From NCBI GenBank assembly GCA_029782295.1, contig JAKOVB010000020.1, positions 62,001 to 126,000 of the forward strand: a DNA stretch of 64,000 nt. Reading direction: 5' to 3'. Numbering within the stretch: the first letter of the stretch is position 1; each line of letters begins with the position of its first letter. Below are positions 1 through 7,951 of the stretch, piece by piece. The position numbers and the translations under genes were made by a program. Under the pieces are notes generated by a model. That model saw only the letters and a program-made list of their open reading frames with translations. It did not search any database and was not told where the DNA came from. This stretch comes from Pseudomonadota bacterium (lineage in GTDB: Bacteria; Pseudomonadota; Gammaproteobacteria; Burkholderiales; Methylophilaceae).

Positions 1-1401
1 TCTTCTCCGGAAGGCTCCCGAATTGCGCGCGACTACCAGACGATCAAGGACGCACTGGAGAAAAAACCGGCCCTGCTCCACGGCATCCTGAGCGCGACCC
101 AGCAGCGCGCCGAACGCGACCTGGCGGCACTGAAAAATCCCGAAGAAGCTTTCAGGCCGGACGAATCCGCACGCCTGGCCGAGGCAGAAAAAGCGTATCA
201 GAAACAGGTCAGGAAACATGCCGGGGAACTCTTCGAGATTTATCAGCGGCTGCCGATCGATCGGAAAATTGACCTGCTGATCTTGTCCGAAGACATTGCC
301 GATCGCAACGACAAGGCTCGCGAACAGGCACGCAAGCAAATGTTGTCCGCCCATGCCGAGGCAATCGCCCTTCAGCACACGGCCAAGCCCGGGCACGAAC
401 CCGAACGCAACCCCCAAACCATGCCGGTCAAGGATCGCGCAACACACCCTGTCACCCCGGGACCGACTGCTGACGACCCACCGATCCGTACCATCGCCCC
501 CATGACGAAACCCGTTACGGGAAATGCTTCACCCGCATCGCCACCCCCTGCCCACAAGACCCTGCTGGAGCATGCGGGCATCGGCAATCCGGCCGCCGCG
601 ACCGTCAACCTGCCGTTCACCGCAATTCCCGGACTTCCGGCGCTGAACTCGGTGTTGCAGAAAATCGATCATGTCGCCCATCTGGACCTGGGTTTTACGG
701 TCAAGGGAGTCGCGGATCGCCAGCCCAACCCGGAAGGCGGTTACGACCTGCTGTACCGGATGACCTATCTGGGTGGCGGCATCATGAGCAGCAAATTCAA
801 CATTCAGGTCGCCCCGTTCAACCTGACGCTTGAAGACCGTGCGGAAGCTGAAGGCTGGGGTGGCAGCAGCTCGGTATTCACCAAGCGCCGCAACGATCTG
901 ATCGGCGAAAAGGTCTCGATCAACTTCGGGAATGATGACATCGGGGTAAGTTTCGCAGCTGAAGCGAACTATCAAAAACCCAGCAACCGGATCATTTCCA
1001 ACTTCACGGGGGGCCGATACTTCGGGGATAACGGCCCTGTATTACATATCCCGGCAAAATACGTCGGAAGCTTAAACGCCTTGATCGATGCGCTGCCTAC
1101 GAGCGAGGACCTCACCCACATCATGGAACGCGTAGGTCGCGTGATTCCTGCAGAAACCGCCTACCAACTGGGAGAACAGGCCATTGTACAGGCCGCGAAG
1201 AACACCGGCCTCGCTCAGCCAGCGCTTGAAGCAGCCGGGCATTTACTGGAGCAAACCGTCCGGTCATCCGGCCTTTCAGCAGCGCAGCAGACAGCCGTCA
1301 TGGCATTGATCCGGGAAAACCTCGACAACAACCCGGACCTGCCGGCAGTCAAGATTCACCAGCAGATGATGGGCGAAAAGGATCCCGGCAAGGAACCTTA
1401 G
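1..1401 (+). CDS. Hypothetical protein, 5' end outside the window
   Basis: The frame is open from base 1 (starting SSPEGSRIARDY), so the gene begins upstream; about 466 residues are visible. The first ~150 residues are charged and probably helical. Residues ~160-220 are Pro/Thr-rich and low in complexity, like a linker. A folded C-terminal part follows, with Gly-rich stretches (YLGGGIMSS, EGWGGSSS) and an amphipathic tail. A TTG at 283 could be read as a start, but the coding frame clearly continues upstream of it. I do not recognise the family and see no transmembrane segment. It is co-directional with the next small gene, 67 bp away. Confidence 0.6.
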   Translation, partial: SSPEGSRIARDYQTIKDALEKKPALLHGILSATQQRAERDLAALKNPEEAFRPDESARLAEAEKAYQKQVRKHAGELFEIYQRLPIDRKIDLLILSEDIADRNDKAREQARKQMLSAHAEAIALQHTAKPGHEPERNPQTMPVKDRATHPVTPGPTADDPPIRTIAPMTKPVTGNASPASPPPAHKTLLEHAGIGNPAAATVNLPFTAIPGLPALNSVLQKIDHVAHLDLGFTVKGVADRQPNPEGGYDLLYRMTYLGGGIMSSKFNIQVAPFNLTLEDRAEAEGWGGSSSVFTKRRNDLIGEKVSINFGNDDIGVSFAAEANYQKPSNRIISNFTGGRYFGDNGPVLHIPAKYVGSLNALIDALPTSEDLTHIMERVGRVIPAETAYQLGEQAIVQAAKNTGLAQPALEAAGHLLEQTVRSSGLSAAQQTAVMALIRENLDNNPDLPAVKIHQQMMGEKDPGKEP

Positions 1402-1468
1402 CCGTAAGGATTGCCATTGGCCAGGCTTGGTGACACACTGAGCACAGCGAATCGCAAGGGAGAACCTC

Positions 1469-1735
1469 ATGGCGGTGACAGTCAGGCTACGGGACGCAGA
1501 TACCTATGAAGTCTCGGTCTCAGGAAAAATGCCCACCACGCATCTCGTGACGGTCGACCCGGATTACGCCACGCACCTCACCGGCGGCCGCACGCCCGTC
1601 GAGCATCTGGTCAGCCGATCCTTCGACTTCCTGCTGCAGCGGGAGCCGAATACCAGCATCCTGCGCAGTTTTAACCTGAAGGTGATCGGTCAGTATTTCC
1701 CCGAATACGAAAACGTGATCCGGGGCATGCTCTAG
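1469..1735 (+). CDS. Small conserved-looking hypothetical protein
   Basis: This 88-residue protein has an ATG start preceded by a purine-rich AAGGGAGA stretch, a plausible ribosome binding site. It has no signal peptide or membrane segment and no cysteine. It is mixed alpha/beta in character, with a C-terminal segment (FNLKVIGQYFPEYE) that looks like a folded core. It lies 67 bp downstream of the preceding hypothetical gene and ends 7 bp before the convergent soxZ. I do not recognise the family. Its length, codon use and start context favour a real gene over a chance frame. Confidence 0.55.
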   Translation: MAVTVRLRDADTYEVSVSGKMPTTHLVTVDPDYATHLTGGRTPVEHLVSRSFDFLLQREPNTSILRSFNLKVIGQYFPEYENVIRGML

Positions 1736-1742
1736 CTGCCGA

Positions 1743-2060
1743 TCAACCGGCTTCGACCAGGGTCTCGGCCGAGTTCGACCCGCCCTTGTTGTCATGCCAA
1801 GCCAGGCCGATCCTGTCCCCCAGTTTCGCCGTACGCAGGCGCATGGTCAGGTACGGATTCTTGGAAATGCCAGTCCCCCATTGCGCCTCCAGCACCGGCT
1901 TGCCGTTCAGCGTCACCGTGACCAGCTGGATAAAATGGGCCGGGATGACTTCATCGACATCGTTCTTGCGCCGACCGGTTTCCATCGGGTGATTCATCAG
2001 CGCCTTCACTTCGGTCACGCCATCCTTGAGGCGGGCTCGCAACTTGATCAGGTCAGCCAT
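1743..2060 (-). CDS. soxZ: SoxZ, sulfur-oxidation carrier subunit
   Basis: SoxZ (105 residues) pairs with SoxY to form the periplasmic carrier to which sulfur intermediates are attached during thiosulfate oxidation. The sequence has the small Ig-like SoxZ fold with the typical patterns MNHPMETGRRK, AHFIQ and NPYLTMRL. It has no signal peptide, as expected for a subunit exported together with SoxY. The start at 2060 is chosen over the ATG at 2069 because AGGAGG lies 9 bases before it but directly abuts the other. The start codon overlaps the soxY stop (TAATG), so the two are translationally coupled. No soxA, soxX, soxB or soxCD is in the window. Confidence 0.93.
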   Translation of the reverse strand: MADLIKLRARLKDGVTEVKALMNHPMETGRRKNDVDEVIPAHFIQLVTVTLNGKPVLEAQWGTGISKNPYLTMRLRTAKLGDRIGLAWHDNKGGSNSAETLVEAG

Positions 2061-2506
2061 TATCCGCATCCTCCTAACGCCACTTCAACCTTGCGGCTCA
2101 CTGTGTAATATTGCCCGCCGGCCTTGACGATGGCTTTCAGCTCGGAAGTCTCGGCCATCTTGATGCGCGTGATCACGTAAGGATCAGCGCCGTTGGAAAA
2201 CATGAAATTGGCGATCAGGGGGGTCGGGTTCTTTTCGACCAGCAGGGCAATCGCTTCGGTATTGGGGATGCGGCTTTCGACTTCGACCTGCACGATCGCG
2301 CCGTTTTCCGCCATATCCGGTGCGATCAGGACCACATCGCGCGTCGGCCCGGCCTGCACGATCCCCAGTCCGCGCAACGCCCCGTCCATCTGGGCAGATT
2401 CGAATGCCGGCTTGTTCCATACGGCGGCCAGAGCGCGCAGCGGTGTGACCAGTACTGCCAGACCGAACGCCGCCAGGCCTTTGAGCCAGAGTCTTCTGTT
2501 CATCAT
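2060..2506 (-). CDS. soxY: SoxY, sulfur-carrier subunit
   Basis: SoxY carries sulfur species on a C-terminal cysteine at the end of a flexible Gly arm. The 148-residue protein starts with a twin-arginine-type leader (NRRLWLKG, then a hydrophobic stretch ending ALAA), fitting Tat export with SoxZ as passenger. The body has SoxY-like segments (VEVESRIPNTEAIALLVEKN, NPTPLIANFMF). It ends VALGGCG, whereas the described SoxY arm is GGCGG, so one terminal Gly is absent. The codons of this tail also carry the AGGAGG ribosome binding site of soxZ. The start ATG overlaps the stop of the upstream protease gene (ATGA). An ATG one codon later is equally possible. Confidence 0.93.
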   Translation of the reverse strand: MMNRRLWLKGLAAFGLAVLVTPLRALAAVWNKPAFESAQMDGALRGLGIVQAGPTRDVVLIAPDMAENGAIVQVEVESRIPNTEAIALLVEKNPTPLIANFMFSNGADPYVITRIKMAETSELKAIVKAGGQYYTVSRKVEVALGGCG

Positions 2507-3930
2507 TTCTCCCGTTTTTTGTCCTTGGGGTCCAGCATCTGCCTGAGCTGCTTCAATCTCGCTTCGACAATCGATAACTGATAAAAATCCCCGTCGCCAC
2601 TTTTCAGTGCCAGTTCCATCTGCTCCACTGCCGAAGGCAGGTTGTAACTGCGATAGTACGCTTCGCCTTGCGCCTGGTGGCGTAGCAGGTTCTTGCCCTG
2701 CTGGGTATAGGCCTGCGACTGCAGTTCATACAGGTGTGCGTCGCCCGGGTAGGTTTGCAGCTTCTCGGCCAGCAGCTTGAGCGCGGCATCGGGCTGGCCG
2801 GTCGCCAGCAACACGTCGGCATCGCCGTAGATTAGCCCGCGGTGATCTGGGAAAGTGCGCAATGCCTGTTGATAGATCCTCTGCGCTTCCAGCGGGTTAC
2901 CCATGGATGCCTCGACGTTGGCGGCCAACGTCTCGATCATGGCATGGTGGGGGGCATGTTCATGCAACCAGCGCACTTCCTGGCGCGCCGCTTCCAGATT
3001 ATTGGTCCGCATGCGCGCGATGGCGAGTCCGTAATGCTGGGCGGCTTCGCTGCCGTAACGCTTGTCGCGTAAAGTTTCATCGAACCATTCGATCGCCTGT
3101 TGCGGGCTGCCCTGAGTCGCGCGCAGCTTGGCACGCACGTAGTGGAATTCATCGCTGTCCACCACCTGCCGGTAGGGCAACTGCTCCACCCGGTTGCGTA
3201 TATCGGCGATCCGCTCCGTGGTCAGCGGGTGGGTACGCAGGAACGAGGGCGCACCACCTTCATAAAAACGGGTGCCCTTCATCAATTGTTCGAAAAAAGC
3301 CGGCATGGCTCGGGTATCGAAACCAGCCTGATTGAGAATCTGCAAACCGACCCGGTCGGCTTCGCGTTCGTGCTCGCGGGTGTAGTCGAGCTGTTTCTGG
3401 ATCGCGCCGGCCTGCGCCGCCTGCAGCGAGGCACCGGCCAACTGGGGATTGGAGCGGGAAGCGAGGAGGGCGAAAGCCATGGCAGCGAAGGATTGCCAAG
3501 CATCCTGACGCTGCTGCGCGACCATGCGCGCCAGATGGCGCTGAACCACGTGGCCGATTTCGTGCGCCAGCACGCTGGCCAGCTCCGATTCGCTCGTCGC
3601 AGACTGGATCAACCCGGTATGCACACCGATGACCCCACCGGGCAAGGCAAAGGCGTTGATGCTATTGTCGCGGACGACAAAGAAGGTGAAACGCTGGCGG
3701 TTGTCCGGCCCGTTGGTGGCCAGACGGTAACCCAGCGCCTGCAGGTAATCGATGACCTCGATGTCGTTGACCACCTCCCCGCTGGATGCCACGTCGCGCA
3801 GGATTTCCTCACCAATCCGCTGCTCATCCTGCGGCGTCATGACGGTTTGGGCAACTTCGCCGAGATCGGGCAACCCGTCCGCCATCGCGACCGGGATAAA
3901 CATCAGCAGAAGGAAATAAACGAATTTCAC
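2503..3930 (-). CDS. bepA: Periplasmic M48 metalloprotease with TPR repeats (BepA/YfgC-like)
   Basis: This 475-residue protein resembles BepA, a periplasmic zinc protease and chaperone that monitors assembly of outer-membrane proteins. A signal peptide covers residues 1-17. The M48 domain has HEIGH at 123-127 (two zinc ligands and the catalytic Glu) and EREAD near 188-192 for the third ligand. The C-terminal half (about 240-460) consists of Ala-rich TPR-like helices, as in BepA. It overlaps soxY by 4 bp and soxY overlaps soxZ, so the three are probably one transcript. In other genomes bepA need not sit with sox genes, so a link to Sox carrier maturation is inference only. Confidence 0.88.
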   Translation of the reverse strand: MKFVYFLLLMFIPVAMADGLPDLGEVAQTVMTPQDEQRIGEEILRDVASSGEVVNDIEVIDYLQALGYRLATNGPDNRQRFTFFVVRDNSINAFALPGGVIGVHTGLIQSATSESELASVLAHEIGHVVQRHLARMVAQQRQDAWQSFAAMAFALLASRSNPQLAGASLQAAQAGAIQKQLDYTREHEREADRVGLQILNQAGFDTRAMPAFFEQLMKGTRFYEGGAPSFLRTHPLTTERIADIRNRVEQLPYRQVVDSDEFHYVRAKLRATQGSPQQAIEWFDETLRDKRYGSEAAQHYGLAIARMRTNNLEAARQEVRWLHEHAPHHAMIETLAANVEASMGNPLEAQRIYQQALRTFPDHRGLIYGDADVLLATGQPDAALKLLAEKLQTYPGDAHLYELQSQAYTQQGKNLLRHQAQGEAYYRSYNLPSAVEQMELALKSGDGDFYQLSIVEARLKQLRQMLDPKDKKREK

Positions 3931-3971
3931 CCTGCTATGATAGCGTCTTCGATAGGAGAGTTCACTTTGCC

Positions 3972-4448
3972 ATGAGTCAATTTACGCACTTCGACGCGGC
4001 GGGACAGGCCCATATGGTGGATGTCGGCGAAAAGCCCGAAACCCGGCGCATCGCCGTCGCCAGCGGCCGCATCCGCATGTTGCCGGCAACCATGGCCATG
4101 ATCCTGCAGGGCGACGCAAAAAAAGGCGACGTGCTGGGCATCGCACGCATTGCAGCCATCCAGGGCTCAAAGCGCACATCCGAGCTCATCCCCTTGTGTC
4201 ACCCGATCGCGCTGACCAAGGTTGGCGTCGAATTCGATATCGATCAGCCAGACGCCACCATCACCTGCACCGTCACCGCGGAAACCGTGGGACGCACCGG
4301 CGTCGAGATGGAGGCGCTCACCGCCACCAGCGTGGCATTGCTCACCATCTATGACATGTGCAAGGCCGTCGATCGCGGCATGCAGATCAGCGATATCCGA
4401 TTGCTGGAGAAAGCCGGCGGCAAGTCCGGGCACTGGGTAGCGGCCTAG
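3972..4448 (+). CDS. moaC: MoaC, cyclic pyranopterin monophosphate synthase
   Basis: MoaC acts with MoaA in the first step of molybdenum cofactor synthesis, turning the cyclised GTP product into cyclic pyranopterin monophosphate in the cytoplasm. The 158-residue length is typical (E. coli ~161). Conserved segments are visible: [30 protein letters not shown] and CKAVDRGM with the catalytic Asp/Lys region, ending GGKSGHW. The gene is divergent from bepA, with 41 bp between starts, and is followed by a strong hairpin terminator. A decayed partial copy of this gene lies about 1 kb downstream. Confidence 0.95.
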   Translation: MSQFTHFDAAGQAHMVDVGEKPETRRIAVASGRIRMLPATMAMILQGDAKKGDVLGIARIAAIQGSKRTSELIPLCHPIALTKVGVEFDIDQPDATITCTVTAETVGRTGVEMEALTATSVALLTIYDMCKAVDRGMQISDIRLLEKAGGKSGHWVAA

Positions 4449-4494
4449 GCGTCCGCCGCCCATCCTACTTCCTCGTGAATCATCCGGAAAAACA

Positions 4495-4517
4495 AAACGG
4501 GGGCATTGCCCCCGTTT
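4495..4517. terminator. Bidirectional hairpin terminator
   Basis: A perfect 10-bp stem (AAACGGGGGC / GCCCCCGTTT) with a 3-base loop is flanked by A-rich sequence on the left and T-rich on the right. It lies between the convergent moaC and the frameshifted PEP-CTERM gene and could serve both. Confidence 0.8.
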
Positions 4518-4544
4518 GTTGATGGACCTTAAGACCGCTTACTC

Positions 4545-5097
4545 TTACAGTTCCTGCCTGCGGCGACGTGCCATCATCCCGAGCAATCCCAGCCCGACGA
4601 CCATCATCGCATAGGATTCCGGCTCTGGAACCGGCGCTGTCGCAAGGTTGGTAAAGTGGAACCAGTAGGGCTCGAGCTCGTTACTACCGTAACCCACGCC
4701 ACCATTCACCTGAAGGTGAGCGTTGGAAACCGGGAACGTGTAATAGGTCCACTTGCTGTTGTTAGGGTCGACAGAGATCAGATTGTACGTATTGCCTGCA
4801 ACCAACGACCAGTTGGCTGCAATGCTACTGATTTCCTCATTTCCGGAACCCACAAACGAAATAGCATGCAGGACATCACCGTTCAGCGACCGGAGCTGGA
4901 TGGTGTCGTTCGCACCATAGTTTGCAAAATCGAAACTTTGAAGCACGACATTGTCCAATGCGGATAATTTGTATCCCGGTGTTGTCCCAACCGATATTGT
5001 GATTGTCCAGATAGGGTCCGGACAACACAAGATTGGCGTGTGCGCTGGTCGCAAAACCCAGACATACTGCGAAAAATAGCTGGATCAATTTGTTCAT
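4545..5097 (-). pseudogene. PEP-CTERM secreted protein gene, broken by a frameshift
   Basis: From an ATG at 5097 with a GAGGGGGG ribosome binding site, the frame encodes a signal peptide (MNKLIQLFFAVCLGFATSAHA) and about 20 mature residues (GPYLDNHNIGWDNTG), then drifts into unlikely sequence. The other frame takes over at about 4980-5040 (TPGYKLSALDNVVLQ) and runs to a complete PEP-CTERM tail: VPEPESYA, a hydrophobic helix, then RRRRQ. Moving between frames needs one inserted base or two deleted bases. PEP-CTERM tails direct proteins to exosortase processing and the outer surface, usually with exopolysaccharide. No exosortase is in the window. A sequencing error could give the same picture. 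Confidence 0.8.
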
Positions 5098-5161
5098 TTT
5101 ACCCCCCTCATCCCATATATGTAGACCACAGGCATCAGCATAAATAATGCGATGAATCCAG

Positions 5162-5183
5162 CAATAGCCCATTCGGACTAATT
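5162..5183 (-). promoter_or_regulatory. Palindromic operator-like element, copy 1
   Basis: Read on the minus strand this is AATTAGTCCGAATGGGCTATTG, ending 64 bp before the start of the frameshifted PEP-CTERM gene. It contains TAGTC-N6-GGCTA, an imperfect dyad with the 5-6-5 spacing of many dimer-binding operators. It matches 19 of 22 bases of the element ahead of the second PEP-CTERM gene, in the same orientation to its gene. Binding by a shared regulator is inferred. Confidence 0.6.
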
Positions 5184-5190
5184 CGTATCA

Positions 5191-5370
5191 TTATGACTGG
5201 GCTGACGCCTGCTGCACAAAGAAATTGATAAGCATGCTGATCCCCACCCCTGATCCCCGCTCATGATCCGCACCTCGTGCATGGAGGCAGTTAGCGATTT
5301 TGCACACGATCGCCAGCCCCAGGCCCGGCGTTCTTTCCCGGCACCAAGTATTTGGTAGAAGCGCATCCCC
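5191..5370 (-). pseudogene. Remnant of a histidine-kinase 3' end
   Basis: The minus strand retains the ATPase end of a sensor kinase. One frame reads MRFYQILGAGKER and, after a frameshift, the other reads GLGLAIVCKIANCLH and continues to a stop at 5191. The intact kinase at 6539-7951 reads ERFYRILGTGEEG and GLGLAIVREIASRHQ at the same places, and the plus-strand DNA 5292-5364 aligns well with about 6665-6735. The N-terminal part is gone. It ends where the moaC remnant begins, so the two fragments meet near 5370. Confidence 0.8.
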
Positions 5371-5376
5371 GACCCC

Positions 5377-5499
5377 ATCCCCCTGCGCCACTCGATCGTA
5401 CTGACCAAGGTCAGAATCGAAATGGCGGCGGTCACCTCCACCAGCATGGCGTTGCTCACCATCTATGACATGGGCAAGTCCGGCCACTGGATTGCCGGC
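5377..5499 (+). pseudogene. Remnant of moaC with two internal deletions
   Basis: Codons 5377-5499 read IPLRHSIVLTKVRIE, then [17 protein letters not shown], then GKSGHWIAG. These match moaC segments [32 protein letters not shown] and GKSGHWVAA. Relative to the intact gene, 75 bp (4233-4307) and 60 bp (4359-4418) are missing, both multiples of three. The active-site region is altered (LCHP has become LRHS) and the CKAVDRGM segment is deleted, so MoaC activity is not possible. Everything upstream of the IPL segment is absent. The rest of the spacer, 5500-5636, holds no recognised gene. Confidence 0.85.
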
Positions 5500-5636
5500 A
5501 CTTCTCCGGATCGAATCCGAAAACAACCTACCCGCCCCATTGAGCATCCCTGCGAATGGGGCTCCCTCATCCGGCCCGAGGGGCTGAATAACGACAAGCT
5601 GCCCCCCCTTCCCCAACGCTGAAGCCATTCCCTTTC

Positions 5637-5658
5637 AATTAGTCCGAACAGACTATTG
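5637..5658 (+). promoter_or_regulatory. Palindromic operator-like element, copy 2
   Basis: AATTAGTCCGAACAGACTATTG lies 90 bp before the intact PEP-CTERM gene. It contains a perfect dyad, TAGTC-N6-GACTA. It matches the element at 5162-5183 (opposite strand) at 19 of 22 positions. A TATAAA that could act as a -10 box lies about 20 bp further downstream. Confidence 0.6.
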
Positions 5659-5748
5659 AGGCCCTGATTGGGGAAGGGTATAAAAAACACACTGTCACTT
5701 ATTTGATCGCTTAGTTTGCAGAGCCGAGCATAGCTCGGGGAGGAAGTC

Positions 5749-6447
5749 ATGAAAACTCATCTCAAGGTTGCAATTGCTTCGCTGTTCTTGGTTTCAACGG
5801 CGTTTTCCGGTGTTGCCTCTGCAGCGACTTATACGACATTGACCCTGCCAACCCTGAATGCCGATATTCGCAGCTGGTCAGATGGCGGCACCTACTCACC
5901 GCTTTTCCCGAGCAGCCAGAACTTGGCCGGGGTGCCGTTCAACTTTCAACTCGATGGGAACGGTCAGACAGTATTCAATGCAGGCTCCCTGAGCATTCCC
6001 GTCAACGTCTTCGGCGTCACGAACGTCTATACGTTGATCAACACCGCCTGGGGTTCTCAAGATGCCAACGTCGGTGCCGTGACGTTCTACGGGAGCAACG
6101 GGGACATCTACAAAGTCGATCTGATCGAAGGGGGTAATGTTCGGGATCACTATTATGGTGGTTTCGTGAACACCATTACCGATCCGAACGTCACCTTGGC
6201 GGTTTGGGGGCCCAACGTTCCTGGGCGGGCACATCTGGATATGCAGGATTTCGCGCTCCCCGGTGTCTTTGCGACGGAAACGCTGGTCAGCATGACCTTT
6301 GATTCAACCGGTGGCGGGGCAGGGAGTCCGTTTCTGGCCGGGGCTACCGTGGCTGCGGTCCCGGAACCAGAATCCTATGCATTGCTGCTCAGCGGGCTAG
6401 GCCTGATGGGTTTCATGATGCGTCGCAGGAACCACGGGCAAACCTGA
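5749..6447 (+). CDS. PEP-CTERM secreted protein
   Basis: This intact 232-residue protein has a signal peptide (residues 1-25, cleavage after VASAA). The Gly/Asn/Thr-rich beta-type body is followed by the exosortase sorting tail: VPEPESYA, a hydrophobic segment (LLLSGLGLMGFMM) and a basic end (RRRN). The start has a strong GGAGGA site. A small hairpin (CCGAGC / GCTCGG, 5724-5738) sits immediately before that site and may modulate translation. The mature part has no recognisable enzymatic motif; a surface or matrix role follows from the sorting tail alone. It resembles the broken gene at 4545-5097 only in the tail, so the two are not recent duplicates. Confidence 0.88.
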   Translation: MKTHLKVAIASLFLVSTAFSGVASAATYTTLTLPTLNADIRSWSDGGTYSPLFPSSQNLAGVPFNFQLDGNGQTVFNAGSLSIPVNVFGVTNVYTLINTAWGSQDANVGAVTFYGSNGDIYKVDLIEGGNVRDHYYGGFVNTITDPNVTLAVWGPNVPGRAHLDMQDFALPGVFATETLVSMTFDSTGGGAGSPFLAGATVAAVPEPESYALLLSGLGLMGFMMRRRNHGQT

Positions 6448-6467
6448 TTCATCACAAAACCACATTG

Positions 6468-6501
6468 AATGGACGGGAGCTTCAGCTCCCGTTTCCATTT
6501 T
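6468..6501. terminator. Hairpin terminator after the PEP-CTERM gene
   Basis: ACGGGAGC-TTCA-GCTCCCGT forms a tight stem, extended by AATGG and CCATT arms and followed by TTTT. It lies between the PEP-CTERM gene and the convergent kinase gene. Confidence 0.8.
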
Positions 6502-6538
6502 GTCCATCTACTCCCGGGATCAGACAGGTGCCGGACAG

Positions 6539-7951
6539 CTAATCAACCGCTGGTGCAGCAGGTTCACTCGCCGCGCAGCGTGCGAACCGCACGCACATCC
6601 GGACCCCCCGCCCTTCGGCACCCGCCTCCAACGTCACCGTGGCTTGATGGCGGCTGGCAATTTCGCGCACGATGGCAAGACCAAGCCCGCAGCCTTCTTC
6701 CCCCGTCCCGAGGATACGGTAAAAGCGCTCGAAGACCCGCTCGCGCTTTTCCTCGGGAATTCCCGGACCATTGTCCTCGACGCAGAGCAGCACCTCCTGC
6801 ATCTCGCTTCGCAGGGTCACGGTGACGCTGCCGCCAGCCTGGGTATAGCGGATGGCGTTATCGATCAGGTTGGACAGTAGTTCACGCAGAAGCACCCCAT
6901 CCCCCAGCACCGTGTTCGGGCCGGTTTCACTCTCGAAGCCAAGGTCGATCTGCTTGGCCAGCGCCGCTGGCACCCATCCCCCAGTCACTTCCCGGGCCAG
7001 CGGATCCAGGTCCAGCACTGAAAGTTGCAGGGTATCCGCGGCCTCCGGCTCGATCCGGGCCAGCGTCAGCAACTGTGTGATCAGGTGGGACAGGTTGTCG
7101 CTACTGGCGAGGATATGCTGCAGGGCATGCTTCACCTGCTCAGGATCCTGCTGCTCCCGCAGGGCGATTTCCGCTTGGGTTTTGAGGCCCGCCAGTGGGG
7201 TACGCAATTGATGCGAGGCATCTGCGACGAATCTCTGCTGTTGGGCGAGCACTTGCTCCAGGCGCGCCATCAGGTCGTTCATGGCTTCCACCATGGGTTG
7301 AACTTCACGCGGCGCATCATTCAGATTGAGCGGTGCCAGGTCACGATGCGAACGCGAGGTGATCTGCTCACGCAGGGCATCCAGCGGGGTCAGGCCGCGA
7401 CCGACACCACGCCACACCATCAGGGCTGCGATCATGACCATCAGCAGCTGAGGCAGCACCATGCCCAGAATGATCTCAGTGACCATGCGCTGGCGCTTCG
7501 ATGTCGTTTCACCGACCTGAATGATGGCAACCCCATTGGCGCTGGTCCCCTTGAGTGACAGGTAGAACGCCACCACGCTGATGTCCTTGCCGTCGTAATT
7601 CGCCGTGTAATAGTAATGCTGCCCCGGAATCGGCTTGGCGACCGGGGGAGCAGGAAGCTCGGTATAACCGGTGACGAATTCACCGTTCGCGCCAGTCACC
7701 CGGTAATAGATCCAGTCGTCCTTGTCGTATTCGAGCATATCGAAAGCCGCCTGCGGCAGGTCGACCACCACCTGCCCACCTACCACCTCCACCTGGTCTG
7801 CCAAGGCCAGCGCAGCGCGAAACAGGGAGCGGTCAAAGGCAAGGTTGGCAAAATGGTTGGCCATGTAAAATGCCGCTGCCACGCCAAGCAGGAGTAGCGG
7901 CAGCAATGGCGTCAGCAATCGGAAAAGCAGCTTGCGGCGCAGCGAGGTCAT
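6539..7951 (-). CDS. Sensor histidine kinase, TctE/QseC-like
   Basis: This 470-residue membrane kinase has TM1 at about 12-31, a periplasmic sensor region of about 125 residues typical of the TctE/QseC N-terminal domain, and TM2 at about 160-181. A HAMP-like linker and DHp helix follow, with His247 in ADASHQLRTPLAG. The ATPase domain has NLIDNAIRY, DNGPGIPEE and GLGLAIV. It overlaps the start of its response regulator's stop region by 4 bp (ATGA), so the pair is co-transcribed. The ligand is not readable from sequence; TctE-type relatives respond to organic acids and QseC-type to metals or signals. A decayed fragment of a close relative lies at 5191-5370. Confidence 0.9.
   Translation of the reverse strand: MTSLRRKLLFRLLTPLLPLLLLGVAAAFYMANHFANLAFDRSLFRAALALADQVEVVGGQVVVDLPQAAFDMLEYDKDDWIYYRVTGANGEFVTGYTELPAPPVAKPIPGQHYYYTANYDGKDISVVAFYLSLKGTSANGVAIIQVGETTSKRQRMVTEIILGMVLPQLLMVMIAALMVWRGVGRGLTPLDALREQITSRSHRDLAPLNLNDAPREVQPMVEAMNDLMARLEQVLAQQQRFVADASHQLRTPLAGLKTQAEIALREQQDPEQVKHALQHILASSDNLSHLITQLLTLARIEPEAADTLQLSVLDLDPLAREVTGGWVPAALAKQIDLGFESETGPNTVLGDGVLLRELLSNLIDNAIRYTQAGGSVTVTLRSEMQEVLLCVEDNGPGIPEEKRERVFERFYRILGTGEEGCGLGLAIVREIASRHQATVTLEAGAEGRGVRMCVRFARCAASEPAAPAVD

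Noticed and set aside
5162..5658. Terminal inverted repeats of a small mobile element around the remnant block
   Set aside because: The 22-bp repeats do bracket the block, but each also sits in the same orientation before a PEP-CTERM gene, contains an operator-like dyad, and has no target-site duplication. A shared operator explains more.
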